This document shows positions 8,083 to 15,382 of a DNA stretch of 64,000 nucleotides, piece by piece. The translations under genes were made by a program, and so were the position numbers. The notes beneath the pieces are model-generated. The model made no database searches. It saw only the letters and a program-made list of their open reading frames with translations, and was not told the origin of the DNA. The number at the start of each line of letters is the position of its first letter. Position 1 is the first letter of the stretch. Origin of the DNA: WTGA01 sp965214055 (GTDB taxonomy: Bacteria; Pseudomonadota; Gammaproteobacteria; Arenicellales; Poriferihabitantaceae); NCBI GenBank assembly GCA_965214055.1, contig OZ243931.1, forward strand, positions 248,001 through 312,000, given 5' to 3'.

Positions 8083-9384
8083 TCATTCCTGTGCGCCGGG
8101 GTCTTTCAGGGGCTCCGTGTCGGGGAGTTCCAGCAGTTGGACGGATTCCGCTTCGGGCAATTCCTCCACTTCCCGAAGCTTCCGGTTCATGGCCCGGGTG
8201 CGCACTCCGGTCTTGTCAATGGTCCTGGAAGCCATATCCAGCTGCTTTTTCACGGTGTTCAACACGGCACCGAATTTGGCGAACTCGGTCTTGACGGCAG
8301 CGAGTACCTGCCAGACCTCGCTGGTATGCTTTTCGATGGCCAGGGTCCGGAAACCCATTCGCAGACTATTCAGGATGGCAGACAGGGTCGTGGGACCGGC
8401 AACAACCACGCGGTACCTGTGCTGGAGTTTCTGGATCAAACCAGGCTGTCTGAGCACTTCCGCGTACAGGCCTTCCGTGGGCAGGAACAGGATTGCAAAA
8501 TCCGTGGTGGCCGGCGGTTCAATGTATTTTTCCGAGATGTCCCGGGCGGAATACTCAATATTGCGGGTCAGGGCTTTCAGCGATTGTTCGACGGCGGTTT
8601 TGTCTGCGATTTCAGCCGCATCCACCAGACGCTGGTAATCTTCCAGGGGAAACTTGGAATCCACAGGCAGCCAGACATCCGTATCCCTCTCCGAACCCGG
8701 GAGGCGAATGGCAAACTCCACCACTTCACTGGAGGCGGGGCGCACCCGCACATTGGTGGCGTACTGGTCCGGTGTCAGCATCTGCTCCAAAATTGCTCCG
8801 AGCTGGACTTCACCCCAGGTCCCCCGGGTATTGACGTTCGTCAAGACGCGTTTCAGGTCCCCCACCCCCGCGGCAAGATGCTGCATTTCTCCCAGGCCGC
8901 GCTGTACCTCCTCCAGGCGTTCACTGACCATCTTGAACGATTCTCCCAACCGTTTCTCCAGGGTACCCTGCAGTTTTTCATCCACGGTTTGCCGCATCTG
9001 GTCCAGTTTCCGGTCATTGCTTTCCTGCAGTGCCTTCATTTTCCGGTCCAGCGTATCCCGAAGTCCTTCTATCCGGGATTCATTCCGGTCACTGAGTTCC
9101 TTGATCCGCGCCTCCACCGCTTCCAGGCTGGTCTTCTGCGCCTGGTTCATCTCGCCAATCATCCGGACCACCGCCTGGTTGGCCTCCCTTTGTGAAGCAG
9201 CCACTTCCTCGCGCAGGCTGCGGGCACTATCCGTGGCCTCCTGCCGGCTTGCCCGCATTTCTTCGCGCAGGACCTTTTCCGCCCCACCTTTCCCCGGGGA
9301 TGTCCGCCTGGCGAACACGACCCCCAACAGGACAACGATCAAAATGGCAGACAGTATCAGCAGTGCGATCGGTATGTCGTTCAA
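8083..9384 (-). CDS. rmuC: DNA recombination protein RmuC
   Basis: RmuC limits rearrangements at inverted repeats and carries a PD-(D/E)XK-like nuclease fold. The 433 residues begin with one N-terminal membrane anchor (about 5-25, LLILSAILIVVLLGVVFA), followed by a long coiled coil (about 35-165) and the conserved core: the GTWGEVQLGAILEQML segment, then ADKTAVEQSLKALTRNI and a FAILFLPTEGLYAEVLRQP region. The C-terminus is acidic. It is on the same strand as ftsK, 157 bases upstream of it, in its own unit. Confidence 0.95.
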   Translation of the reverse strand: MNDIPIALLILSAILIVVLLGVVFARRTSPGKGGAEKVLREEMRASRQEATDSARSLREEVAASQREANQAVVRMIGEMNQAQKTSLEAVEARIKELSDRNESRIEGLRDTLDRKMKALQESNDRKLDQMRQTVDEKLQGTLEKRLGESFKMVSERLEEVQRGLGEMQHLAAGVGDLKRVLTNVNTRGTWGEVQLGAILEQMLTPDQYATNVRVRPASSEVVEFAIRLPGSERDTDVWLPVDSKFPLEDYQRLVDAAEIADKTAVEQSLKALTRNIEYSARDISEKYIEPPATTDFAILFLPTEGLYAEVLRQPGLIQKLQHRYRVVVAGPTTLSAILNSLRMGFRTLAIEKHTSEVWQVLAAVKTEFAKFGAVLNTVKKQLDMASRTIDKTGVRTRAMNRKLREVEELPEAESVQLLELPDTEPLKDPGAQE

Positions 9385-9687
9385 CGCTTCCCTCCGGGGC
9401 TCATTCCACAGATTCGCATTTGCCTCCTTTTGCTTCCCTTGCCCTGCACGGCAACGGTATGACGGACTATTTTTGCATTCCGGGCCCGGTCAAGCTGCAG
9501 CGCGGGCGGAACCTTCAAGCTGAATATCGTACGACTCGACATCATAATATAACCGCAAGTCATTGAAAAATAGTTCCCAAAAGAAATTCGAACTTCCGAC
9601 AATTTGGTTCGCAGGAGTGAATCAGCCCAATGCAATTTTTCTCTGTCGTTTTGTGTTTCCAACTTTTCACCGATCCAGGACATTCCT
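9385..9687. other. intergenic stretch, no supported gene
   Basis: Between the rmuC start and the PIN toxin stop. The only long open frame, on the minus strand, has low-complexity basic composition and no recognisable motif, and it overlaps both neighbours. The part from about 9530 to 9620 is A+T rich and may hold the rmuC promoter, but no hexamer pair is convincing. Confidence 0.4.
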
Positions 9688-10137
9688 TCAAGCCCCTGTT
9701 TCCGACCGAGGTGGATTTGCATGGATACTGACTTTAAAATCTGTGCACAACTGGATTGGAACCGTAAACTTCCCGGTCAGCACAAGCAGGTCGGCATCAC
9801 CGGTCACCATGACATCGGCTCGCCCTGCAAGCGCCAACTCCAGAAACGGCCGATCAAAAGGATCTCGACATTCAGGAACCACAGGGGGCGGAACCGGCAC
9901 GGTGACGCTTTCGCAGAACGGCAGATAATCGTCAAGCAGATCCCGTTGTTCGCTGACACTCAATGCAAACTTCGGACAGGTGAGAACCCGGATCAACTCC
10001 TTCAAGGCATCGCGACTTACCAATGGCAGAATGTGTCCCGATTGCCAGGTACCACGTAACCAGGACAGTGAACCGGAGTGAAACAGGAGAGCCGAAACCA
10101 GAACGCTTGTATCCAGAACCACGCGAACAGGCATCAT
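9688..10137 (-). CDS. PIN-domain toxin of a type II toxin-antitoxin pair
   Basis: Predicted Mg-dependent ribonuclease toxin of the 'putative toxin-antitoxin toxin component, PIN family' (COG1569-like). 149 residues. PIN acidic residues are visible as the first Asp in VVLDTSVLVSALL (about residue 8), Glu in SRDALKELIRVL (about residue 47), the pair in RDPFDRPFLELALAG (about 90-100), and the Asp residues in VMVTGDADLLVL (about 110-118). The ATG at 10137 overlaps the antitoxin stop by 4 bases, which implies translational coupling. RNA or tRNA target unknown. Confidence 0.88.
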   Translation of the reverse strand: MMPVRVVLDTSVLVSALLFHSGSLSWLRGTWQSGHILPLVSRDALKELIRVLTCPKFALSVSEQRDLLDDYLPFCESVTVPVPPPVVPECRDPFDRPFLELALAGRADVMVTGDADLLVLTGKFTVPIQLCTDFKVSIHANPPRSETGA

Positions 10138-10358
10138 TCAGGAGACCGGGCCCATGCCACAGCATCCAGGACATCGCTCTCGGACAAACCGAGTTCAGCG
10201 AGTTTCGCACGGACACCGGCGGCACGGTTGATTCGAACCGGGGTCAGCACGATGCGGCCATTTTCCGCCACCACATCAAAATAGTCGGTAGTCTCCACCT
10301 CAGCGGTCACCGTTTTCGGCAGGGTCAACTGGTTTTTGGAGGTCAGTTTGGCGAGCAT
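10134..10358 (-). CDS. AbrB/MazE-type antitoxin
   Basis: A 74-residue swapped-hairpin (SpoVT/AbrB-like) DNA-binding antitoxin. The N-terminal half LAKLTSKNQLTLPKTV is the classic beta-strand DNA-binding motif. The C-terminal half (RAKLAELGLSESDVLDAVAWAR) is helical and would wrap the PIN toxin. A GGGAG sits about 8 bases before the ATG. The upstream palindrome at 10385-10411 suggests autoregulation. The antitoxin-first order with a 4-base overlap into the toxin is typical of such pairs. Confidence 0.88.
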   Translation of the reverse strand: MLAKLTSKNQLTLPKTVTAEVETTDYFDVVAENGRIVLTPVRINRAAGVRAKLAELGLSESDVLDAVAWARSPE

Positions 10359-10384
10359 GGAAATCTCCCGATTGCTAAATATTG

Positions 10385-10411
10385 TAGTAAGGAAAAAATG
10401 TATCCTTACTA
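10385..10411. promoter_or_regulatory. palindromic candidate operator of the PIN/AbrB pair
   Basis: A perfect 9-base inverted repeat, TAGTAAGGA / TCCTTACTA, with a 9-base A+T-rich spacer, 27-53 bases upstream of the antitoxin ATG. On the minus strand the outer arm includes a TATAGT that could serve as a -10 box, so a bound repressor would cover the promoter. Binding by the antitoxin is inferred from the usual autoregulation of such systems. Confidence 0.55.
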
Positions 10412-10478
10412 TACCATTTGAGATGTGCCGTGACTACAACTGTTCAAATCCATGTTGGAGCACATGGCCTGTCCAGTT

Positions 10479-10640
10479 TCAAACAGTTCCAATAAAAATA
10501 ACATCAATATTCTCCCCTGGGTCCAAGTTAAACTGATGTGCCTTCAGGATATTATCCCTCTCTTTCTGAGTGAATTCCCAGAATACAGTGCTGAGCGCTA
10601 CGATTTCCCAGCAGGGAAGTGTGATCTCGACGAATGAAAT
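10479..10640 (-). CDS. possible small or remnant protein, no ATG
   Basis: An open minus-strand frame of 53 codons bounded by stops, reading FVEITLPCWEIVALSTVFWE, then FTQKERDNILKAHQF and LDPGENIDVIFIGTV. The composition is like a real protein rather than a chance frame, but there is no ATG, GTG or TTG at its beginning (the first codon after the stop is ATT). It lies in A+T-rich DNA between the HAD gene and the toxin-antitoxin pair. It could be the tail of a deleted gene or a gene with a rare start. Not recognised. Confidence 0.25.
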   Translation of the reverse strand: MSFVEITLPCWEIVALSTVFWEFTQKERDNILKAHQFNLDPGENIDVIFIGTV

Positions 10641-10701
10641 TTATGTGATCACCATTCGTTCGAGATGGATTGTTCTTTCCAGATGAGGAGAACGGGCCAT
10701 G

Positions 10702-11412
10702 TCACGGGTCCCGCCCGCCTGCCGTATCCGGAAAAAGCCGTTGTTCCGTGCCCAGCAGCCGGGCGATCAATTCGGGAAAATTCTCCACCACCGTCAGGGT
10801 GCTCCAGGGTTCCAGGTCCTCCTTAGAATGATACCCGTGCCCAATTCCCAGCCCGTCCATCCCCGCAGCCTTCGCCATTTCCAGGTCAAAGGTAGTATCC
10901 CCGATCATCAGGGATTCCGTGGCGTCCAGCCCCGTATATGCGAGGATGTCCCGCAACATTTTCGGGTGCGGTTTGGGACGGGTTTCATCGGCACATCGAC
11001 TGTACACAAACCGATGACGCAAACCCGTCCTGTCCAGGACCAGGTCCAGGCCCCTGCGGGATTTTCCGGTGGCAATGGCCAGTTGGAAACCCGCTTCAGC
11101 GAGTTCACCCAGGCCGGCCTCCACGCCCGGGTAAAGCAACGCCGGAGTCCGGTCCAGGTGGTTCCAGTACTTCTGGTAGCCCTGGACGATTTGTGCTATC
11201 CGGGGGGGGGTGATTCCAGGATACAGAGTGCAGCACATGGCGACCAGGCTGGTCCCGATGCACCGCTTTATGGCCTCCGGTTCAGCCCGTGGAAATCCGG
11301 CTTCCACGGCCGCGGCCCCGAAGCAGTTCGCGATTTTATCTCCCGAATCCATTACTGTGCCATCCCAGTCAAACACAATGAGACGATAGCGGTGGTGTGG
11401 TACCTTTTTCAA
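10702..11412 (-). CDS. HAD-IA phosphatase (phosphoglycolate phosphatase-like)
   Basis: A 236-residue haloacid-dehalogenase-superfamily phosphatase. Motif I is FDWDGTVMDS (about 14-23), motif II is AIATGKSRRGL, motif III Lys lies in RPKPHPKML, and motif IV is MIGDTTFDLEMAKAAGM. The helical cap between motifs I and II is of the Gph type. It starts 16 bases after the rluC stop on the same strand; the same pairing (rluC then a small HAD phosphatase) occurs in pseudomonads and relatives. The physiological substrate cannot be read from the sequence. Confidence 0.88.
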   Translation of the reverse strand: MKKVPHHRYRLIVFDWDGTVMDSGDKIANCFGAAAVEAGFPRAEPEAIKRCIGTSLVAMCCTLYPGITPPRIAQIVQGYQKYWNHLDRTPALLYPGVEAGLGELAEAGFQLAIATGKSRRGLDLVLDRTGLRHRFVYSRCADETRPKPHPKMLRDILAYTGLDATESLMIGDTTFDLEMAKAAGMDGLGIGHGYHSKEDLEPWSTLTVVENFPELIARLLGTEQRLFPDTAGGRDP

Positions 11413-11428
11413 GGGGTCCCCCCGGCGT

Positions 11429-12373
11429 TCATGGGGAAAGGGCCTGGAGGACCCGCAACAGTGGCGGGGGCAGAGGCGCTTCGACGGTCAGGGTCCTGCC
11501 GGTGCCAGGGTGGACCAGCGTGAGGCGGTGTGCGTGCAGAAACAACCGTTTCAGTCCCAGCCGGCCCATCGCCGTATTAAACGCCCGGTCCCCATACATC
11601 CGGTCGCCGGCGATGGGATGTCCCGACTCCGCGCAATGCACCCGCGCCTGGTGCGTGCGCCCGGTGAGCAGTTCCATTTCCACCCGGGTTGCCTCCTTGA
11701 ATTCACCTGTCGGCCAGACGATGGACCGGGCTTCCTTCCCGTTTTCCCTGGCTCCCATTCTTTTTTCCTTTCCGGGTGCATCCACCCTGGCCAGCCTGAG
11801 ATCAATGACATGCTGTGCTCCGGCCCACGACCCCTTCACCAGCCCCAGGTAACGCTTCAAAATACTTCTTTTTTCTCCCAGCTGGTTCTGGAGGTGAAGC
11901 AGGGATTCCCGGTTTTTCGCCAGCATCAGGCAACCGGAGGTCTCCCGGTCCAGTCGGTGAACCAGTTCGAGATAAGCCAGCTCCGGGCGCAGATGACGCA
12001 ACCCTTCAATCAAACCAAATGGCATGCCGGTCCCGCCGTGCACGGCCAGGCCGGAGGGTTTGTCCACAACCACCAGGTGCGGATCTTCAAACAGCACCGG
12101 AATCCGGTTCAGCCAATCCGGTGAGGGCATGATTTTCCGGGGATGTGCAGGTACCCGGACAGGGGGAATGCGTATCCGGTCCTCCCGTTGCAGCCGGTGT
12201 GAGACTTTCACCCTCGACCCATTGACCCGCACCTCCCCACTGCGAATGGCCTTGTAGATCCGGGTCCTTGGAACTCCCTTGAGAATCCTGAAGAGGTAAT
12301 TGTCAATACGCTGGCCGGCCTCCTCATCCCCGGCGGTGGTGAAGGACACCCTGGGTAACAATTTTTCTTCCAT
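11429..12373 (-). CDS. rluC: 23S rRNA pseudouridine(955/2504/2580) synthase
   Basis: RluA-family pseudouridine synthase modifying large-subunit rRNA. 314 residues: an N-terminal S4-like RNA-binding domain (about 20-75, RIDNYLFRILKGVPRTRIYK), then the catalytic domain with HRLDRETSGCLMLAKN carrying the catalytic Asp (about residue 150). A motif II-like GRTHQARVHCAESGHPIAGD follows. RluC is preferred over RluD because of the S4 domain and the HAD neighbour. ATG at 12373. Confidence 0.92.
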   Translation of the reverse strand: MEEKLLPRVSFTTAGDEEAGQRIDNYLFRILKGVPRTRIYKAIRSGEVRVNGSRVKVSHRLQREDRIRIPPVRVPAHPRKIMPSPDWLNRIPVLFEDPHLVVVDKPSGLAVHGGTGMPFGLIEGLRHLRPELAYLELVHRLDRETSGCLMLAKNRESLLHLQNQLGEKRSILKRYLGLVKGSWAGAQHVIDLRLARVDAPGKEKRMGARENGKEARSIVWPTGEFKEATRVEMELLTGRTHQARVHCAESGHPIAGDRMYGDRAFNTAMGRLGLKRLFLHAHRLTLVHPGTGRTLTVEAPLPPPLLRVLQALSP

Positions 12374-12573
12374 GTCGGTCTGTCTTTCCGGGTCGATCAG
12401 TCGGGGGGTTCAAACGATGCAGATGGGCAATACCGATTATGGGCCATTCCAGGAGGCAGAAAAAGGGCTTTTCCGGGAAATGCGGCCCGGCCTTGAAACG
12501 CGGATGGATCCTGAATACCCCGATTGCACCCCGGCCGGGCTGGCTCCGGGCGCCCCACCCGGCCGGTTATCCG

Positions 12574-13863
12574 CTAAAGCCGGTCCCGCAGCTTGTAATA
12601 CCCCATGGCAGCCACCAGTCCGGGCATTCTCAACCATCGGCCACCCGGAAAGTTCTTGTGTGGAATCCCCGAGAAACAATCGAATGCATCCGTATCCCCC
12701 CGTATTGCCCCGGCAATGATTTTTCCCATGTACCCCGCCAGTGCCATGCCATGACCGGAATATCCCTGCACAAACCAGTGCCCATTCCTCAACCGCCCGA
12801 CGTGGGGCGCCCGGTTGCGGGTAATCGCAACATACCCGCCCCAGGAAAATTCGATTCTTGTCCCCGACAGCTGGGGAAATACCCGGAGCATCCTCCGGTT
12901 CAGGGAGGCGGTGAGCCGTACCGGTTCGAACGTTGAATAGCTGACCCGGCCTCCAAACAACAGGCGGTTGTCCGCGGACAGCCGGTAGTAGTCCAGAATG
13001 AAATTCAGGTCCGCCGCGGCAGCACGATTCGAAATCAGCCCCAGGGCGGTTTCTTCGCTCAGCGGCTCCGTGGCAATGATATACGTCCCCACCGGCATGA
13101 TCCTGCCGCTGATCGCCTTCTCCAGGCCATCCAGGTAGGCATTGCACCCGTACACCACGGTCTCACAGTGAATCTTCACCCCGTTGCAGGCCACCGTGGT
13201 CTTCCCCCGGGAAGATTCAACCCCGGTCACCGGGGAATGCTGGAACAGGCAGGCCCCCGCCCGTTGTGCAGCCTTCGTGATGCCCAGGCAATAATTCAGA
13301 GGATGGAGATGGCCGCTGCCCGGATCGAACAACCCGGCGGCATACAACTCCGAGCCCAGAACGGCGCCGAGTTCAGGCTTCCCCAACCATTCCATCCGGT
13401 GATAATCATATTTGTTCGCCAAGTCGGCGGCGGTTTCCTCCAGTTCAGTCACCTGGCGGGGCTTTTCTGCCAAATGCAGGTAGCCCATGGTCAGATCGCA
13501 CTGGATGCGGTGCTTCTCCACCAGCCTTCTGGTGTATTCCACCGATTCGACGGAATGATCCCACAACTCCCGGGCCGTTCCCGGCCCAAGCAGTTTTTCA
13601 AGGGTATCCTGCCCGCATGCAAAGCCATTGATGATCTGCCCGCCACTGCGTCCGGAGGCCCCCCACCCGAAGTGCCGGGCTTCCAGGACCGCCACTTTCA
13701 CTCCCCGTTCCGCGAGATGCAGGGCCGTTGAACATCCGCTCAACCCGCCACCAATCACCACCACGTCAAATGTTGAACCGTGTTCGAGTGCCGGGGTCTC
13801 AATCTTCCGGTTGCGGGAATGCTCGTAGTAGGAATGTACGGTTTGATTGTCGGCTTTATGCAT
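12574..13863 (-). CDS. puuB: FAD-dependent oxidase, PuuB-like (gamma-glutamylputrescine oxidase)
   Basis: Predicted flavin oxidoreductase of the DAO family, acting on a secondary amine such as gamma-glutamylputrescine. 429 residues. The Rossmann dinucleotide motif VVIGGGLSGCSTALHLAERG (about 34-53) is followed by FGWGASGRSGGQI, the PuuB-type flavin-contact segment. Near the C-terminus are SWGGYVAITRNRAPHVGRL and GYSGHGMALAGYMGK. It is divergent from the PuuA-like glutamine synthetase at 14000, which supports a shared putrescine role. Substrate is inferred from this pairing and from the polyamine transporter elsewhere in the window. Confidence 0.85.
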   Translation of the reverse strand: MHKADNQTVHSYYEHSRNRKIETPALEHGSTFDVVVIGGGLSGCSTALHLAERGVKVAVLEARHFGWGASGRSGGQIINGFACGQDTLEKLLGPGTARELWDHSVESVEYTRRLVEKHRIQCDLTMGYLHLAEKPRQVTELEETAADLANKYDYHRMEWLGKPELGAVLGSELYAAGLFDPGSGHLHPLNYCLGITKAAQRAGACLFQHSPVTGVESSRGKTTVACNGVKIHCETVVYGCNAYLDGLEKAISGRIMPVGTYIIATEPLSEETALGLISNRAAAADLNFILDYYRLSADNRLLFGGRVSYSTFEPVRLTASLNRRMLRVFPQLSGTRIEFSWGGYVAITRNRAPHVGRLRNGHWFVQGYSGHGMALAGYMGKIIAGAIRGDTDAFDCFSGIPHKNFPGGRWLRMPGLVAAMGYYKLRDRL

Positions 13864-13963
13864 AAGGTCTCAACGTCATGGATCCATGAATGCCCGGATA
13901 CCACCCGCAATGGAGTGTACACGGTCCATTCTCCGGGGAGATCAATAACCTCCGCGCTTCGAG

Positions 13964-13969
13964 TATAAT
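13964..13969 (+). promoter_or_regulatory. candidate -10 box for puuA
   Basis: TATAAT, 31 bases before the chosen puuA start, in the short divergent region between the PuuB-like and PuuA-like genes. No good TTGACA-like hexamer lies 16-18 bases upstream, so an activator may be needed, or the match may be chance. Confidence 0.35.
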
Positions 13970-13999
13970 CTCCTCTTCGTTCTTTTGAAGGTACTTCCC

Positions 14000-15382
14000 A
14001 TGCCCACCACCCCCCAATGCAACAACAAGGCCATTGGAAAACTTCCTGCTGATCTGAGGAAATGGCTTGATTCCAATCATATTGAAGAAATCGAAGCCGT
14101 TATACCGGATATGACCGGTGCTGCAAAGGGGAAAATCCTTCCGGCAAAAAAATACCAGGAAGATGTGGGACTGCGGTTACCCGAGAGCATTTTCGGGCAG
14201 ACCGTGGATGGGGACTATCCCAAGGAATGGGATATCCTGAGTGAATCCGATGGGGATATCTTTCTGAAGCCGGACCCGTCCACGGTGCGTCCCGTACCCT
14301 TCGCCACGGACCCCACCGCCGTGATCATCCATGACTGCTATCATTTTGACGGCCGGCCCGTTGAGGTCGCACCCCGCCAGGTTCTCCGGCGTGTTCTGGA
14401 CCTGTACCGGAAACAGGGATGGGAACCGGTGGTCGCCCCGGAGGTTGAATTTTACCTGGTCAAGCCGAATCCCGACGCCGACTATCCCCTGGAACCTCCC
14501 GTGGGACGTTCGGGACGGCCGGAATCCGGAAGACAATCCTTCAGCATTGATGCGGTGAATGAATTCGATCCGCTCTTTGAGGACCTGTACGACTACTGTG
14601 ATATGCAGGACATCGGAATCGAAACCCTCATTCATGAATCCGGCGTGACCCAAATGGAAATCAACCTGGTCCACGGGGACGCCCTGGAACTGGCGGACCA
14701 GGTTTTTCTTTTTAAACGGGGATTGCGTGAGGTTGCGATGCGACACAGTATTTACGCGACGTTTATGGCCGCCCCCATGGAAAAGGAGCCCGGAAGTGCC
14801 CTTCACCTGCATCAAAGCATCGTTGACCGGAAAACCGGATTGAATATATTCAGCGACCCCCAGGGCAATGAGAGCCCATTATTCAGGTGGCATATTGGTG
14901 GATTGCAGCAATACCTCCCCTGCGCCGTCGCACTCGTCGCACCCAATGTCAATTCCTACCGTCGCCTGGCCCCGGACGAATTTGGAACCCCCACCAACAT
15001 AGAATGGGGATACGACAACCGTACGGCGGGACTTCGCGTCCCGGTTTCAAATGCCCAGGCCCGCCGGGTCGAAAACCGTATCGCGGGGGCCGATGTCAAT
15101 CCCTATCTTGCCATTGCCGCTTCCCTGGCCTGTGGTTATCTGGGGATGACGGAGCAGGTCCAACCCAAAAATCCGGTGGAAGGCAGCGCAGAGACGATGG
15201 CCTCCACCCTCCCCCACACCCTGAAGGAGGCGGTGGGGGAGTTGCTGGACTGCAAACCGCTTCACCCGATTCTCGGCGAGAAATTTGTCCGGCTGTACAG
15301 CAGCGTCAAGCAACACGAATACAATATCTTCCTCAACGTCATCAGCGCCTGGGAACGGGAACACCTGCTGTTAAACGTCTGA
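14000..15382 (+). CDS. puuA: glutamine synthetase family protein, PuuA-like (gamma-glutamylputrescine synthetase)
   Basis: ATP-dependent ligase expected to join glutamate to putrescine. 460 residues from the ATG at 14000; GAAGGT eight bases before it decides this start over the TTG at 13985. Core motifs of the glutamine synthetase fold are visible: VAPEVEFYLVKPN, then GVTQMEINLVHGDALELADQ, FMAAPMEKEPGSALHLHQS, and NSYRRLAPDEFGTPTNIEWG with NRTAGLRVP. True GlnA would carry an adenylylation-site tyrosine segment near the C-terminus, which I do not see. Divergent from puuB; its 3' end overlaps the convergent SulP gene by 12 bases. Confidence 0.88.
   Translation: MPTTPQCNNKAIGKLPADLRKWLDSNHIEEIEAVIPDMTGAAKGKILPAKKYQEDVGLRLPESIFGQTVDGDYPKEWDILSESDGDIFLKPDPSTVRPVPFATDPTAVIIHDCYHFDGRPVEVAPRQVLRRVLDLYRKQGWEPVVAPEVEFYLVKPNPDADYPLEPPVGRSGRPESGRQSFSIDAVNEFDPLFEDLYDYCDMQDIGIETLIHESGVTQMEINLVHGDALELADQVFLFKRGLREVAMRHSIYATFMAAPMEKEPGSALHLHQSIVDRKTGLNIFSDPQGNESPLFRWHIGGLQQYLPCAVALVAPNVNSYRRLAPDEFGTPTNIEWGYDNRTAGLRVPVSNAQARRVENRIAGADVNPYLAIAASLACGYLGMTEQVQPKNPVEGSAETMASTLPHTLKEAVGELLDCKPLHPILGEKFVRLYSSVKQHEYNIFLNVISAWEREHLLLNV

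Noticed and set aside
9381..9722. 113-codon minus-strand ORF between rmuC and the PIN toxin
   Set aside because: Overlaps both neighbours, basic low-quality composition, no motif.
10430..10480. GTTCAAATCC resembling a tRNA T-loop
   Set aside because: No matching acceptor, D or anticodon stems around it; no tRNA was found anywhere in the window.
12437..13147. 236-codon minus-strand ORF inside the PuuB-like gene
   Set aside because: Same-strand shadow in another frame; Gly/Arg-rich nonsense composition.
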